Shown here piece after piece: positions 34,226 through 47,108 of a stretch of DNA of 64,000 nucleotides; position 1 is the first letter of the stretch, and each line of letters opens with the position of its first letter. This DNA is from Chromohalobacter canadensis (lineage in GTDB: Bacteria > Pseudomonadota > Gammaproteobacteria > Pseudomonadales > Halomonadaceae). The stretch is taken from positions 1 through 64,000 of the forward strand of contig NZ_JAJQJH010000018.1 in NCBI RefSeq assembly GCF_029544075.1, written 5' to 3'. The notes beneath the pieces were generated by a model that ran no database searches, was not told where the DNA came from, and saw only the letters and a list, made by a program, of their open reading frames with translations. The position numbers and the translations under genes are program-made.

Positions 34226-34243
34226 TTGCGATAGCCATGCCAG
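34226..34243 (-). promoter_or_regulatory. Sigma-54 promoter match (-24/-12)
   Basis: On the minus strand TGGCATG-GCTA-TCGCA matches the consensus TGGCACG-N4-TTGCA at 14 of 16 positions, with invariant GG and GC dinucleotides spaced by 10 bases. The predicted start is near 34216. Upstream are GTGTCGC elements (34349-34355 on plus; 34427-34433 and 34448-34454 as GCGACAC), at -133 to -238 from the start. These are possible GlrR activator sites, similar in distance to those of E. coli glmY. Confidence 0.68.
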
Positions 34244-34520
34244 TTTTTAAAAAGTCATTTAAAAACATGAAGTTAAAAATTCCACCTGCAGGCCAAAACC
34301 GCACGAAAGGTTCTTACATCGAAAATCGAGGGCATTGCGGCGCTCATAGTGTCGCTATCCACCAACGCTATTCCGAACGTATAAATAAATATCAATAAAA
34401 ACAGGTTCTTATAACGTATCTATTTGGCGACACCCTATCAGATGGGAGCGACACTGCATGCCGCCGGACAGGCGAGTATCGATGCCGCCTTGCCGTTGAG
34501 CGGCGGCACAGGGCTGGCGT

Positions 34521-35834
34521 TCAACCGAGGGGTTTGAGCAACACCTTGGATTGGCGCGCATGGTTATAGGAATCGCGCCGCAGGTGTGGCAGTACCTCTA
34601 GACCGTCGAGTCGGAAGCCATGCTCGAGGAACCAGTGCGTGGTGTGGGTGGTAAGGGCAAACAAGGCGCTGTAGCCGCGCCGACGGGATTCACGCTCGAC
34701 CTCGGCCAATAGTAGATCGCCGCGCGCACCACCGCGATAATCGCCATGCACGGCGACACACGCCAGTTCCCCCATACCCGCCTCGGGGTAGGCATGCATG
34801 GCACTGCAACCGATGATCATGCCATCGCGTTCGATCACCCAGTAGTCGTCGATCTGATGTTCGAGCCGCTCCCGCGAGCGCGCCACGAGCATGCCGCGCT
34901 CCTCCAGCGGACGCAGCAATTCGAGCAAGCCGCCCACGTCTTCCAGCGTCGCGCGGCGCAACTGCTCGTAGCGATGCTGGGTGATCATGGTCCCCACCCC
35001 ATCGCGGGTGAACAGCTCGCCAAGCAAGGCGTCGCGATCATGCCAGGAAAGCAGGTGTGTGCGGGCCACCCCATGACGCGCCGCTTCACACGCCGCGCCC
35101 AGGTGACGCGCCAGTTCGCTGCCCGGCGCCGCCTGACGCCGTAACGGATCCGCCTCCAGCGGGGTAAGCTGGCGCTGTAGCATGCCGCTGGCATCGTGCA
35201 GCCCCGCCGCGTCGCCAAGCAGAATCAGCTTGTCGGCACCCAGCCCCATGGCAACGTGTTGGGCGACATCGGCCGCGTCGAGATCGAATACCTCACCGGT
35301 GCTCGAATAACCCAGCGGCGGCACCAGTACCAAGGTTTCCTTCGCCAGCAAGTCGGCGATGGCCTGGCTACGCACGCGGCGCACCTCGCCGCTATGGTGG
35401 AAATCGATACCATCGCGCACGCCCAGCGGTTTGGCGGTCACCAGATTGCCGGAGACCACCGTCAGCTCGACGCCATGCAGCGGCGTGTTGGGCAGCCCCA
35501 ACGAGAGGCGTGCCTCGATCTTGAGGCGCAGCTCGGCGGCGATGCGTTCGACATGGCGCATGATCGCCTCGTCGGCCACCCAACGCCCTTCGATCCGGCG
35601 CGGCTCGATCCCCGCCTCGCTCAGCGCCTCGCCCACCTGCGGACGAATGCCGAAGACCATCACCAGGCGCACGCCTAGGGTATGCAGCAGCGCCAGGTCC
35701 TGAAGCAGCGGCTCCCATCGCTCGGATGCCAATGCCTCGCCTTCGATGAGCACCACGAACGTACGCCCGCGATGCGCATTGATATACGGAGACGAATTAC
35801 GAAACCAATCGGCGAAGGGGAAACGCGTGTTCAA
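34521..35834 (-). CDS. argA: N-acetylglutamate synthase
   Basis: The 437-residue protein makes N-acetylglutamate from glutamate and acetyl-CoA, the first step of arginine synthesis. The N-terminal amino-acid-kinase domain (about 20-280) has lost kinase activity in this family and binds arginine for feedback inhibition. The C-terminal GNAT acetyltransferase domain (about 290-437) has the acetyl-CoA motif CVAVHGDYRGGARGDLLL. Length and N-terminus (FADWFRNSSPYINAHRGRTFV) match classical ArgA. Confidence 0.97.
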   Translation of the reverse strand: MNTRFPFADWFRNSSPYINAHRGRTFVVLIEGEALASERWEPLLQDLALLHTLGVRLVMVFGIRPQVGEALSEAGIEPRRIEGRWVADEAIMRHVERIAAELRLKIEARLSLGLPNTPLHGVELTVVSGNLVTAKPLGVRDGIDFHHSGEVRRVRSQAIADLLAKETLVLVPPLGYSSTGEVFDLDAADVAQHVAMGLGADKLILLGDAAGLHDASGMLQRQLTPLEADPLRRQAAPGSELARHLGAACEAARHGVARTHLLSWHDRDALLGELFTRDGVGTMITQHRYEQLRRATLEDVGGLLELLRPLEERGMLVARSRERLEHQIDDYWVIERDGMIIGCSAMHAYPEAGMGELACVAVHGDYRGGARGDLLLAEVERESRRRGYSALFALTTHTTHWFLEHGFRLDGLEVLPHLRRDSYNHARQSKVLLKPLG

Positions 35835-35890
35835 GGCCCGCTCCAGCTGCAGGAAGAAAGAGATACTGACTATATCAGAGGCAATGAAAA

Positions 35891-35918
35891 GGCGGGACCG
35901 GTGTTCTCCGATCCCGCC
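35891..35918 (-). terminator. Terminator after pit
   Basis: GGCGGGA and TCCCGCC form a stem with a 14-nt loop that can pair further; on the minus strand TTTTC follows. It lies 31 bases past the pit stop and before argA. Confidence 0.7.
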
Positions 35919-35948
35919 TTGCGTACGCGCCCGATGCTCGGCGATGCG

Positions 35949-37220
35949 TTAGCCGAAGAAGCCCTTGAACATGAAGAAGAACATGATCGACAGCAACGCC
36001 CCGGCTGGCAGGGTGATCACCCAGGACAGCACGATAGTGCCCAGCACGCGCATGTTGAGTGCCGTGATCCCGCGGGCCAGGCCGACGCCGAGCACCGCAC
36101 CGACCAGCGTCTGCGTCGTGGAGACCGGCAAACCGGTCCCCGAGGCCAGCACGACGGTCGTCGCCGCCGCCAGGGTCGCCGCGAAACCACGACTCGGCGT
36201 CAGTTCAGTGATGCCCGTACCTACCGTGGCGATGACCTTGTGGCCATAGGTGATCAAGCCGACGACGATACCGCCGCCGCCCAGTACCAGTACCCACCAC
36301 GGCAATGCGGCGGCGCCGCTAACATCGCCGCTCGATTCGACGACGCTGATGACCGCTGCCAGCGGCCCCACGGCGTTGGCGACATCGTTGGAGCCGTGCG
36401 CGAATGCCATGGCACAGGCAGTGAACATCATCAGCACGCCGAACACGCGTTCGACGCTGTTGAAGTCGAACGGCGAACCGCCGCGCTTGCGTTTGGCGCG
36501 AGCGACGCGATTTTCCATCAGAATGCCGATGACCATCACCACCAAGCCGATCCCGATCGCGATCAACAGGCTGTCACCAAAGCTCATTTTCAGCCCGACA
36601 TGGGAAAGCCCTTTGACCAGCGTGACCATCGCTATGATGAAGCCGACCATGAAGATATAACCGGGCACATAGCGCTTGGCCGCCGCGAAGGGATCGCGGT
36701 TCTCGAAGATCAAAAACTGCACCGACTTGAACAGTGCAAAGGCAATGGACCCCGCCAACAGCGGCGACACCACCCAGCTTGCCGCGATCTGACCGACTTT
36801 GGGCCAGCCGACGGAGTCGACGCCAAGCCCGGCAACCGCGAAACCGACAATGGCTCCGACGATGGAGTGCGTGGTAGACACCGGCCAACCGCGCATGGAA
36901 GCGATGAACAGCCACACGCCTGCGGCCAGCAACGAGGCCAGCATGCCGTAAACCAGCAACTGCGGGTCATCGGAAAGCAAGCTGGGGTCGATGATCCCTT
37001 TGCGAATGGTGTCGGTGACCTGGCCCCCCGCCAGCCATGCCCCGAGAAATTCGAACACCACGGCGATGAGAATCGCCTGACGAATGGTAATGGCCTTGGA
37101 CCCCACGGAGGTTCCCATGGCGTTGGCCACATCGTTGGCCCCTACCCCCCAGGCCATGAAGAAACCGAAAATGCAGGCGAGAATGATGAAGACATCGCCG
37201 TACTGCGCAATGATGGACAT
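35949..37220 (-). CDS. pit: Low-affinity inorganic phosphate transporter (Pit family)
   Basis: The 423-residue membrane protein has about ten helices and two inverted copies of the family signature: GVGANDVANAMGTSVGSKA near residue 28 and AHGSNDVANAVGPLAA near 290. Pit proteins import metal-phosphate complexes with protons. The ATG at 37220 is preferred over an upstream TTG; neither has a strong ribosome site. It follows the DUF47 gene by 50 bases, separated by a GC-rich hairpin (37259-37283) overlapping that gene's stop codon. Confidence 0.92.
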   Translation of the reverse strand: MSIIAQYGDVFIILACIFGFFMAWGVGANDVANAMGTSVGSKAITIRQAILIAVVFEFLGAWLAGGQVTDTIRKGIIDPSLLSDDPQLLVYGMLASLLAAGVWLFIASMRGWPVSTTHSIVGAIVGFAVAGLGVDSVGWPKVGQIAASWVVSPLLAGSIAFALFKSVQFLIFENRDPFAAAKRYVPGYIFMVGFIIAMVTLVKGLSHVGLKMSFGDSLLIAIGIGLVVMVIGILMENRVARAKRKRGGSPFDFNSVERVFGVLMMFTACAMAFAHGSNDVANAVGPLAAVISVVESSGDVSGAAALPWWVLVLGGGGIVVGLITYGHKVIATVGTGITELTPSRGFAATLAAATTVVLASGTGLPVSTTQTLVGAVLGVGLARGITALNMRVLGTIVLSWVITLPAGALLSIMFFFMFKGFFG

Positions 37221-37270
37221 GGGCAAGTTCTATCTGGCTGGCGTGAGACGGAAAATCACACGGCCCGCGT

Positions 37271-37951
37271 TTAGCGGGCCGTGAGAATTTGAAGACGGCT
37301 GCCGACGCGTTCGGCGCGATCGGACAGCTCACCGATCCATTCGATGATCTTATAGAGGAAGATCACATCGACCGGCGGCAACTCGGCCTCCAACTCGAAG
37401 AGCTGGCGACGAATATGCACCTGCTGATCGTCGGCCTGATGCTCGAGATCATGAAGCTCGCGGATAAAATCCTGCATGAGATCGCCGACGTTACGTCCAA
37501 AGCCGGAATCGAGCAGCTCCTGAAGCTCTTCAAGCGCCTTGCGCGCTTGGCCCACGGTGGCGATAGCGGTTTCGAGATAGGCACGCATCGAAGGCGCCAG
37601 CGACTCCGGCACCTGCATCTGGCGGCCCAGCATGATGCCGGTAATATCGCGCGCCTTGTTGGCGATCTTATCCTGTACGCTGATCAACTCCAGCAGGTCG
37701 GAACGCGAGACCGGCAGGAACATGCTATTGGGAAGGTTGAGACGCAATTCGGTCTTGAGGGTATCGGCCTCGTGCTCGAGCTCGGTGATCGCTTCTCGAT
37801 GCTTGGCGGCGTCGTCCCAGTTGCCCGCCTGCGTGGCATCGAAAAACGGCAGGAGTCGTTCGGCGCATTCGCTTGTCTTGACGATATGCGCGAGCAAAGG
37901 CTCGAAAGGCGAGCGCCCGAACAAAGCCGAAAACGGATTGGAAGTCACCAT
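37271..37951 (-). CDS. DUF47 family PhoU-like protein
   Basis: The 226-residue helical protein begins MVTSNPFSALFGRSPFEPLLAHI and belongs to the TIGR00153/DUF47 group. It shows the PhoU-like pattern of conserved glutamates and aspartates (ITELEHEADTLK, FIRELHDLEHQADD). These proteins are usually encoded with pit and are thought to control phosphate transport. It is the first gene of the two-gene pit operon. Confidence 0.93.
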   Translation of the reverse strand: MVTSNPFSALFGRSPFEPLLAHIVKTSECAERLLPFFDATQAGNWDDAAKHREAITELEHEADTLKTELRLNLPNSMFLPVSRSDLLELISVQDKIANKARDITGIMLGRQMQVPESLAPSMRAYLETAIATVGQARKALEELQELLDSGFGRNVGDLMQDFIRELHDLEHQADDQQVHIRRQLFELEAELPPVDVIFLYKIIEWIGELSDRAERVGSRLQILTAR

Positions 37952-38055
37952 AATGTCAGATTCGATGCGTTGGGAATGGCGGCGTCAGTATAGTGACTGC
38001 ACCCCTTCTCGTCATGGAAAATTCACCCTCTTGTCATCAACGCATAAGGACAGGC

Positions 38056-38931
38056 ATGGCTCAGGAAATCGAACTCAAGCTCGCCCTCGGCGCTAACGGC
38101 CCGCATGCGCTGCGCCAACATCCGCGACTCGCGCACCACAGCATGCAGCGTGCGTGGCTCGCCAACACCTACTACGACACGCCAGGGCGCGCCCTGGAGC
38201 GCGCGCGTATCGCGCTGCGCATTCGCCGTACGCCAAACGGCTACCTGCAGACTCTCAAGACGGCAGGCAGCGGTCAGGGCGGCCTGCATGCACGCGGCGA
38301 ATGGGAATGGCCGATCAAGGGTGACGAACTGGATATCGACGGCATCCGTCAGCATGCGCCGGACACCATCGACGAAGCGGATCTCGCCCAACTTGCTCCG
38401 CGCTTCACCACTGACTTCACTCGCGAGCGCTGGGACGTCATCGAGGCGGACGCCACCATCGAGGTCGCGCTGGATATCGGCACCATTCATGCCGGCGAGC
38501 GGCAGGTCGCGATCCGCGAGCTCGAGCTCGAGCTCAAGGCAGGCAGCGCCGATGCCCTGTGGCAACTGGCTGCCTCACTGGCAGATAGCGTGGCACTACG
38601 CCCCGCCAATGCCAGCAAGGCCCAGCGCGGCGCCGCCCTGCATGACGGCTGGACGCTCCCCGACAACGCCGCAGAGCTGTGCAACGCCACTCCGAGGCAA
38701 CACGCCGACCAGGCGATCGCCGCCCTCGACGCACTGAGCGATAGCGGCGAAGCCGAGTTTTTGACCCGCGCTCAGCACGCCTTCTGGTCGCTGGCCGAAG
38801 ACACTAATCTGGCCACGGCCGTGCGTCAGCCGGCTGGTTGGCTGGCCGAAACGCTCGACGGGCCGCAGTGGCTGACCCCACAATTCGGACAACACAGCCT
38901 GGCCCTGCTTGCCGCGCTGGATGCGCACTGA
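38056..38931 (+). CDS. CYTH domain protein (probable inorganic triphosphatase)
   Basis: The 291-residue product starts MAQEIELKLAL, the EXEXK signature of the CYTH tunnel fold. Further charged strands follow (YYDTPGRALERARIALRIRRT, QTLKTAG, EWEW, REREL-type ELELELKAG). CYTH enzymes hydrolyse triphosphates with a divalent metal; E. coli YgiF is a triphosphatase. The C-terminal ~90 residues are a remnant of the CHAD-like helical region and are shorter than in YgiF. The start has AAGGACAGG upstream. Confidence 0.88.
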   Translation: MAQEIELKLALGANGPHALRQHPRLAHHSMQRAWLANTYYDTPGRALERARIALRIRRTPNGYLQTLKTAGSGQGGLHARGEWEWPIKGDELDIDGIRQHAPDTIDEADLAQLAPRFTTDFTRERWDVIEADATIEVALDIGTIHAGERQVAIRELELELKAGSADALWQLAASLADSVALRPANASKAQRGAALHDGWTLPDNAAELCNATPRQHADQAIAALDALSDSGEAEFLTRAQHAFWSLAEDTNLATAVRQPAGWLAETLDGPQWLTPQFGQHSLALLAALDAH

Positions 38932-38967
38932 GTCGAGCTCGACTAGCTACGCCCAAGGCGATAACAC

Positions 38968-39846
38968 TTGGCAGATTTGCGACCGGCCGCCATCGGCCTA
39001 CGTACCCGCTTGTTCCAGATTATCTTCGAGTCGGACAGCCGTTTGGCCAAGGGCTTCGACATCGCCCTGATCCTGATGATCCTGGCTAGCGTGGCCGTGG
39101 TCATGCTGGATAGCGTCGACAGTTATCACAGCGCGTTCGGCACGCTCTTCTACGAAGCGGAATGGGCTTTCACGCTACTGTTCACGTTGGAGCTGGCGGT
39201 ACGCCTGTACTGTCTAGAGCGGCCTCTCAAATATCTGACCTCGTTCTATGGCGTCGTCGACATGCTGTCGATACTGCCCACCTGGCTGGCCCTGCTGCTC
39301 CCCTGGGGGCAGTCACTGCTAGTGGTGAGGCTGCTGCGCGTGCTGCGCATCTTCCGCGTGCTACGGCTGATGCAGTTCGTCGGCGAGGGGCGGCTATTGG
39401 TCGATGCACTTAGAAATAGCTGGCATCAGATATTGCTGTTTCTGTTCGCCGTGCTGATGATCGTGATCATCTTCAGCAGCGTGGTCTATCTGATCGAACC
39501 CCCCGAAGCGGGCTTCACCAACATTCCCACGGCGGTCTACTGGGGCGTCGTCACCCTGACCACGGTAGGTTATGGCGACATCACGCCGGTCACCCCGCTG
39601 GGCCAGTTCATCTCGATGATGGTCATGCTGATCGGTTATTCGATCATCGCCGTGCCCACCGGGGTGTTCTCCGCCGAGGTGATTCGCTCGCTGCGCGAGC
39701 AGCGTTATTCCAGCGAAGCCTGCCCTGGGTGCGGCCTCGATCGCCACGAGCACGACGCCCGCTATTGTCGGCGCTGCGGCACCTGGCTCGACGAGAACAC
39801 CGAAGATCCGCGCCATGAAGACGACGCGGACCCAGCTAACGAGTAG
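38968..39846 (+). CDS. Voltage-gated potassium channel with C-terminal zinc ribbon
   Basis: The 292-residue six-helix Kv-type channel has an arginine-rich S4 sensor (VVRLLRVLRIFRVLRLMQF, about 110-128), the pore loop and the K+ selectivity filter TLTTVGYGD (about 190-198), then S6. After S6, residues about 248-270 contain CPGC...CRRC, a small zinc ribbon. The frame starts at TTG 38968 with AAGG eight bases upstream; later starts would cut the N-terminal cytosolic part. A role in potassium homeostasis under osmotic change would suit a halophile. Confidence 0.9.
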   Translation: MADLRPAAIGLRTRLFQIIFESDSRLAKGFDIALILMILASVAVVMLDSVDSYHSAFGTLFYEAEWAFTLLFTLELAVRLYCLERPLKYLTSFYGVVDMLSILPTWLALLLPWGQSLLVVRLLRVLRIFRVLRLMQFVGEGRLLVDALRNSWHQILLFLFAVLMIVIIFSSVVYLIEPPEAGFTNIPTAVYWGVVTLTTVGYGDITPVTPLGQFISMMVMLIGYSIIAVPTGVFSAEVIRSLREQRYSSEACPGCGLDRHEHDARYCRRCGTWLDENTEDPRHEDDADPANE

Positions 39847-39857
39847 AAGACGCGCGA

Positions 39858-40481
39858 CTAGGCAGTGAACGGCGCCGTGTCGCCGCGCCCTTCACGGACG
39901 ACGGTAGGCGGCATCTCGCGCATATCGACCACCGTGGTCGGATCCAGGTGGCAGGCGCCGCCGTCGATGACGGCATCGAGGTGAGCGCCGAAGCGTTCGC
40001 GGATCGCCTCGGGGTCGGTCATCGGCAGATCGTCGTCGACGGGAATCAACGTCACGCTCATCAACGGCTCGCCCAGCGCCGCGAGCAACGCATGGCTGAT
40101 GCGATGATCCGGCACGCGCACCCCGATGGAGCGCCGCTTGGGATGCAAGAGCAGACGCGGCACCTCGTTGGTGGCATTGAGAATGAAGGTATACGGTCCC
40201 GGCGTATGCGCCTTGAGCAGGCGGAACACGTCGTTATCGACCTTGGCGTAAGTGCCGATCTCGGACAGGTCGGAACACACCAGCGTGAAGTTATGCTTGT
40301 CATCCAGCGAGCGCAGCCACTTAATCTTCTCGATGGCCTTCTTCTCGCCCAGGCAGCAACCGAGCGCATAGCCGGAATCGGTCGGATAGGCGATCACGCC
40401 GCCACCGCGCAGCAACGAGATCGTCTGATCGATGAGCCGTTTCTGCGGGTTGTCGGGATGGATCTGAAAGAACTGGGTCAT
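39858..40481 (-). CDS. yciO: YciO/Sua5-family protein (threonylcarbamoyl-AMP synthase-like)
   Basis: The 207-residue product starts MTQFFQIHPDNPQKRLI, the typical YciO N-terminus, with the nucleotide-binding YPTDSGYALGC and K-rich KIKWLRSLDDKHNFTL motifs of the YrdC fold. Sua5/TsaC members make threonylcarbamoyl-AMP for tRNA t6A37; YciO is a paralogue with weaker activity. AAGGAGG precedes the ATG at 40481. It is near rnm and yciB, as in E. coli. Confidence 0.92.
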   Translation of the reverse strand: MTQFFQIHPDNPQKRLIDQTISLLRGGGVIAYPTDSGYALGCCLGEKKAIEKIKWLRSLDDKHNFTLVCSDLSEIGTYAKVDNDVFRLLKAHTPGPYTFILNATNEVPRLLLHPKRRSIGVRVPDHRISHALLAALGEPLMSVTLIPVDDDLPMTDPEAIRERFGAHLDAVIDGGACHLDPTTVVDMREMPPTVVREGRGDTAPFTA

Positions 40482-40587
40482 GCCTGCCTCCTTGGGCCGG
40501 AAGAACGAACCGGAAGAACCGAGGACCAAACGTGCTGAGTAGCGTAGGTGCTGGGCCGCACGGTGTGCCTCGTCCCCAGCATTAACC

Positions 40588-41487
40588 TTACGCGGCGAAT
40601 CTCGCAAGCCTGGGGTGACGCCACACCGGTGTCACCGAACAGCGTGGCGGCGCACTCATCACGCCCGGTGCCAACGGTCCACCCGGATAGTGAAAATCGC
40701 TGCCTTGCGATCCCATGAGCTCGCGCGCTTCGAGCTGACGGGCCAGGTCACGCCCCACGTCGGCGTTCTGATGCCCGCTGATCAATTCGGCGGCTTCCCC
40801 GCCGGCTTCGCGGAAGCTGTCCAGCAGCTGGCTACGCTTGCGATGCGTGAGGCGATAGCGCAACGGATGCGCAAGCACCGCGATGCCCTGGCTGTCGCGA
40901 ATCCATTCGACCACTTCGCTGAGATACGGCCAATGGGTCTTCACATCACCGGGCTTCCCGGCGCCCAGATACTTCTTGAAGGCCGTCGGCATGTCCGGGA
41001 CCAAGCCCGCGGCCACCAGAGCCTTGGCGAAGTCCGGCCGTCCCAGAGGACGCTCGCTGCCGGCCTGCTCGCGGGCACGCGCCAGGGCGTCTTCGAGGCC
41101 GATCTTTTCCAGGCGTCGGGCGATTTCCTGGGCTCTTGCTACACGGGCCTGCGCCTGCGCTTCGAGCCCGGGTACCAGGGCGCCACTGGCACCCTCGGGC
41201 AACAACGCCACCACGTGAATGCCGATACCACGCCACAGGGTGGATAACTCGCTTCCCGCCAGGCAACGCATGCCCAAGCTTTCAGCATGGCGCTGGGCCT
41301 CGGCGACACCGGCCACGGTGTCATGATCGGTCAGGGAAAATCGCGTGACGCCCTTGGCGTGGCAGATGTCGGTCAACGCTTGTGGCGATAGCGCGCCATC
41401 GGAGGCGGTCGAATGCATGTGCAGATCGAGGCCGAGATCGGCATCGAAGGTATCGGGCAGGGGCGGTAAGGGTTGGCTCATGGGCAT
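40588..41487 (-). CDS. rnm: PHP-domain 5'-3' exoribonuclease (RNase AM type)
   Basis: The 299-residue PHP hydrolase carries the metal-binding motifs DLHMHSTASDG near the N-terminus, SLTDHDTVAG, AGSELST, IAVLAHPLRY, and GSDFHYPG near the C-terminus. E. coli RNase AM (YciV) processes rRNA 5' ends and degrades short RNAs. Two ATGs (41487 and 41481) are equally plausible. It lies next to yciO and is divergent from yciB. Confidence 0.88.
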   Translation of the reverse strand: MPMSQPLPPLPDTFDADLGLDLHMHSTASDGALSPQALTDICHAKGVTRFSLTDHDTVAGVAEAQRHAESLGMRCLAGSELSTLWRGIGIHVVALLPEGASGALVPGLEAQAQARVARAQEIARRLEKIGLEDALARAREQAGSERPLGRPDFAKALVAAGLVPDMPTAFKKYLGAGKPGDVKTHWPYLSEVVEWIRDSQGIAVLAHPLRYRLTHRKRSQLLDSFREAGGEAAELISGHQNADVGRDLARQLEARELMGSQGSDFHYPGGPLAPGVMSAPPRCSVTPVWRHPRLARFAA

Positions 41488-41591
41488 GACGCGGTGCGGC
41501 GTCTTTGTCAGAATAGGCTCGCCATAGTGCTCGCTCGCGCTGCGCTGGGTCAATTCCCGTGCCGCGCCGGCACCTCACAGGATGCTCGCCG

Positions 41592-42161
41592 ATGAAAATG
41601 TTCTTGGATTTTCTGCCCATCGTATTGTTTTTCGCGGTGTATCACTTCAGCGGCGATATTTTGCTCGCCACCCTGGTGCTGATTCCCGCCACACTGCTGC
41701 AGGTCGCCTTCATGTGGTGGCGCTACCGCCGTGTGGAAAAGATGCAACTGGTGACCCTGGTACTGGTCGTCGTTATGGGTGGGGCGACCGTGCTGTTTCA
41801 CAACGCGGCGTTCATTCAATGGAAGCCGACCGTGGTCAACTGGCTGTTCGCCTTCGCGTTTCTGATCGCACCGCTGTTCGGTGGCAAGACACTCGTGGAA
41901 CGTATGATGGGCAAGGCCCTCACGCTTCCCGCCGCGACCTGGCGCCGCCTCAACCTCGCCTGGGCGCTCTTCTTCATTGTGCTGGGCGCAATCAATGTGT
42001 ATGTCTTCAAGACCTACGACGAGGCCACTTGGGTTAACTTCAAGCTGTTCGGCATGCTGGGGCTGACTCTGTTGTTCGTGATCGGCCAGGGTCTCTACCT
42101 GGCGCGTCACATGTCCCACGATACGCTTCATCAAAACGACCACCAGAAGGATGACGTCTGA
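41592..42161 (+). CDS. yciB: Inner-membrane-spanning protein YciB (septation protein A)
   Basis: The 189-residue protein has five to six membrane helices. It starts [21 protein letters not shown], the standard YciB N-terminus, and has [10 protein letters not shown] and [16 protein letters not shown]. YciB is linked to envelope and septum integrity. The stop codon overlaps the yciI start (TGATG), so the two are co-translated. Confidence 0.94.
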   Translation: MKMFLDFLPIVLFFAVYHFSGDILLATLVLIPATLLQVAFMWWRYRRVEKMQLVTLVLVVVMGGATVLFHNAAFIQWKPTVVNWLFAFAFLIAPLFGGKTLVERMMGKALTLPAATWRRLNLAWALFFIVLGAINVYVFKTYDEATWVNFKLFGMLGLTLLFVIGQGLYLARHMSHDTLHQNDHQKDDV

Positions 42162-42460
42162 TGCTTTACTCAATCGTTAGCGACGATGTGCAAGACAGTC
42201 TCGAACGCCGCAAGGCGGCGCGTCCCGATCACCTGGCGCGTCTCGAGAAACTCCGCGACGAAGGGCGCCTGGTTCTCGCCGGCCCCAGCCCCGCCGTGGA
42301 TGCCAACGACCCGGGCGAGGCCGGCTTCACCGGCAGCGTGGTGATCGCCGAATTCGACAGCCTGCAGGATGCCCAGGCGTGGGCCGACGCCGACCCCTTC
42401 GTGATCGCTGGCGTCTACGCCAAGGTCACCGTCAAGCCGTTCAAGAAGGTCTTGCCGTAA
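42161..42460 (+). CDS. yciI: YciI-like protein
   Basis: The 99-residue ferredoxin-like fold protein has the conserved histidine and aspartates of YciI ([11 protein letters not shown], near 22-32; [25 protein letters not shown]). Members resemble muconolactone isomerase folds; the reaction is unknown in most bacteria. It is translationally coupled to yciB. Confidence 0.92.
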   Translation: MLYSIVSDDVQDSLERRKAARPDHLARLEKLRDEGRLVLAGPSPAVDANDPGEAGFTGSVVIAEFDSLQDAQAWADADPFVIAGVYAKVTVKPFKKVLP

Positions 42461-42468
42461 GCGCAAGT

Positions 42469-42516
42469 TTATCCACACCCGTGCGACGAGCTGTTATGCA
42501 CACCAGGTGTGGATAA
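42469..42516. promoter_or_regulatory. Cluster of three perfect DnaA boxes
   Basis: TTATCCACA (42469-42477) and TTATGCACA (42494-42502) on the plus strand and TGTGGATAA (42508-42516, the same box on the minus strand) all match TTATNCACA exactly. They lie within 48 bases between yciI and mnmC. A compact triple box recalls the cores of DARS and datA control loci, or could let DnaA regulate mnmC-ligA. Confidence 0.75.
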
Positions 42517-42618
42517 CACTGTGAAGAGGCGGCGGACGGCTTTCCAGATCGCCGTTATCACGCCGCCTTGCCGATTTCGATCAATTTTTAACCAGACTTT
42601 GACCTGGTAGCGAGTGCC

Positions 42619-47014
<4,396 letters not shown>

Positions 47015-47046
47015 GACGCTTCTCGGTGTACCCAGCGTCAAACGCA

Positions 47047-47072
47047 AACGGCGCCCTCCAAGGGGCGCCGTT
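47047..47072. terminator. Stem-loop between the convergent yheU and transporter genes
   Basis: AACGGCGCC and GGCGCCGTT form a 9-bp stem with an 8-nt loop. It lies between two convergent genes and may end both transcripts; the T-runs are short on each side. Confidence 0.6.
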
Positions 47073-47108
47073 GATCGTTTCGCCGGACCGAATCCGGTGA
47101 AGAACGGT

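Noticed and set aside
35682-37274. 530-residue plus-strand frame opposite pit and argA
   Set aside because: Spans two well-supported minus-strand genes; composition is that of an antisense shadow.
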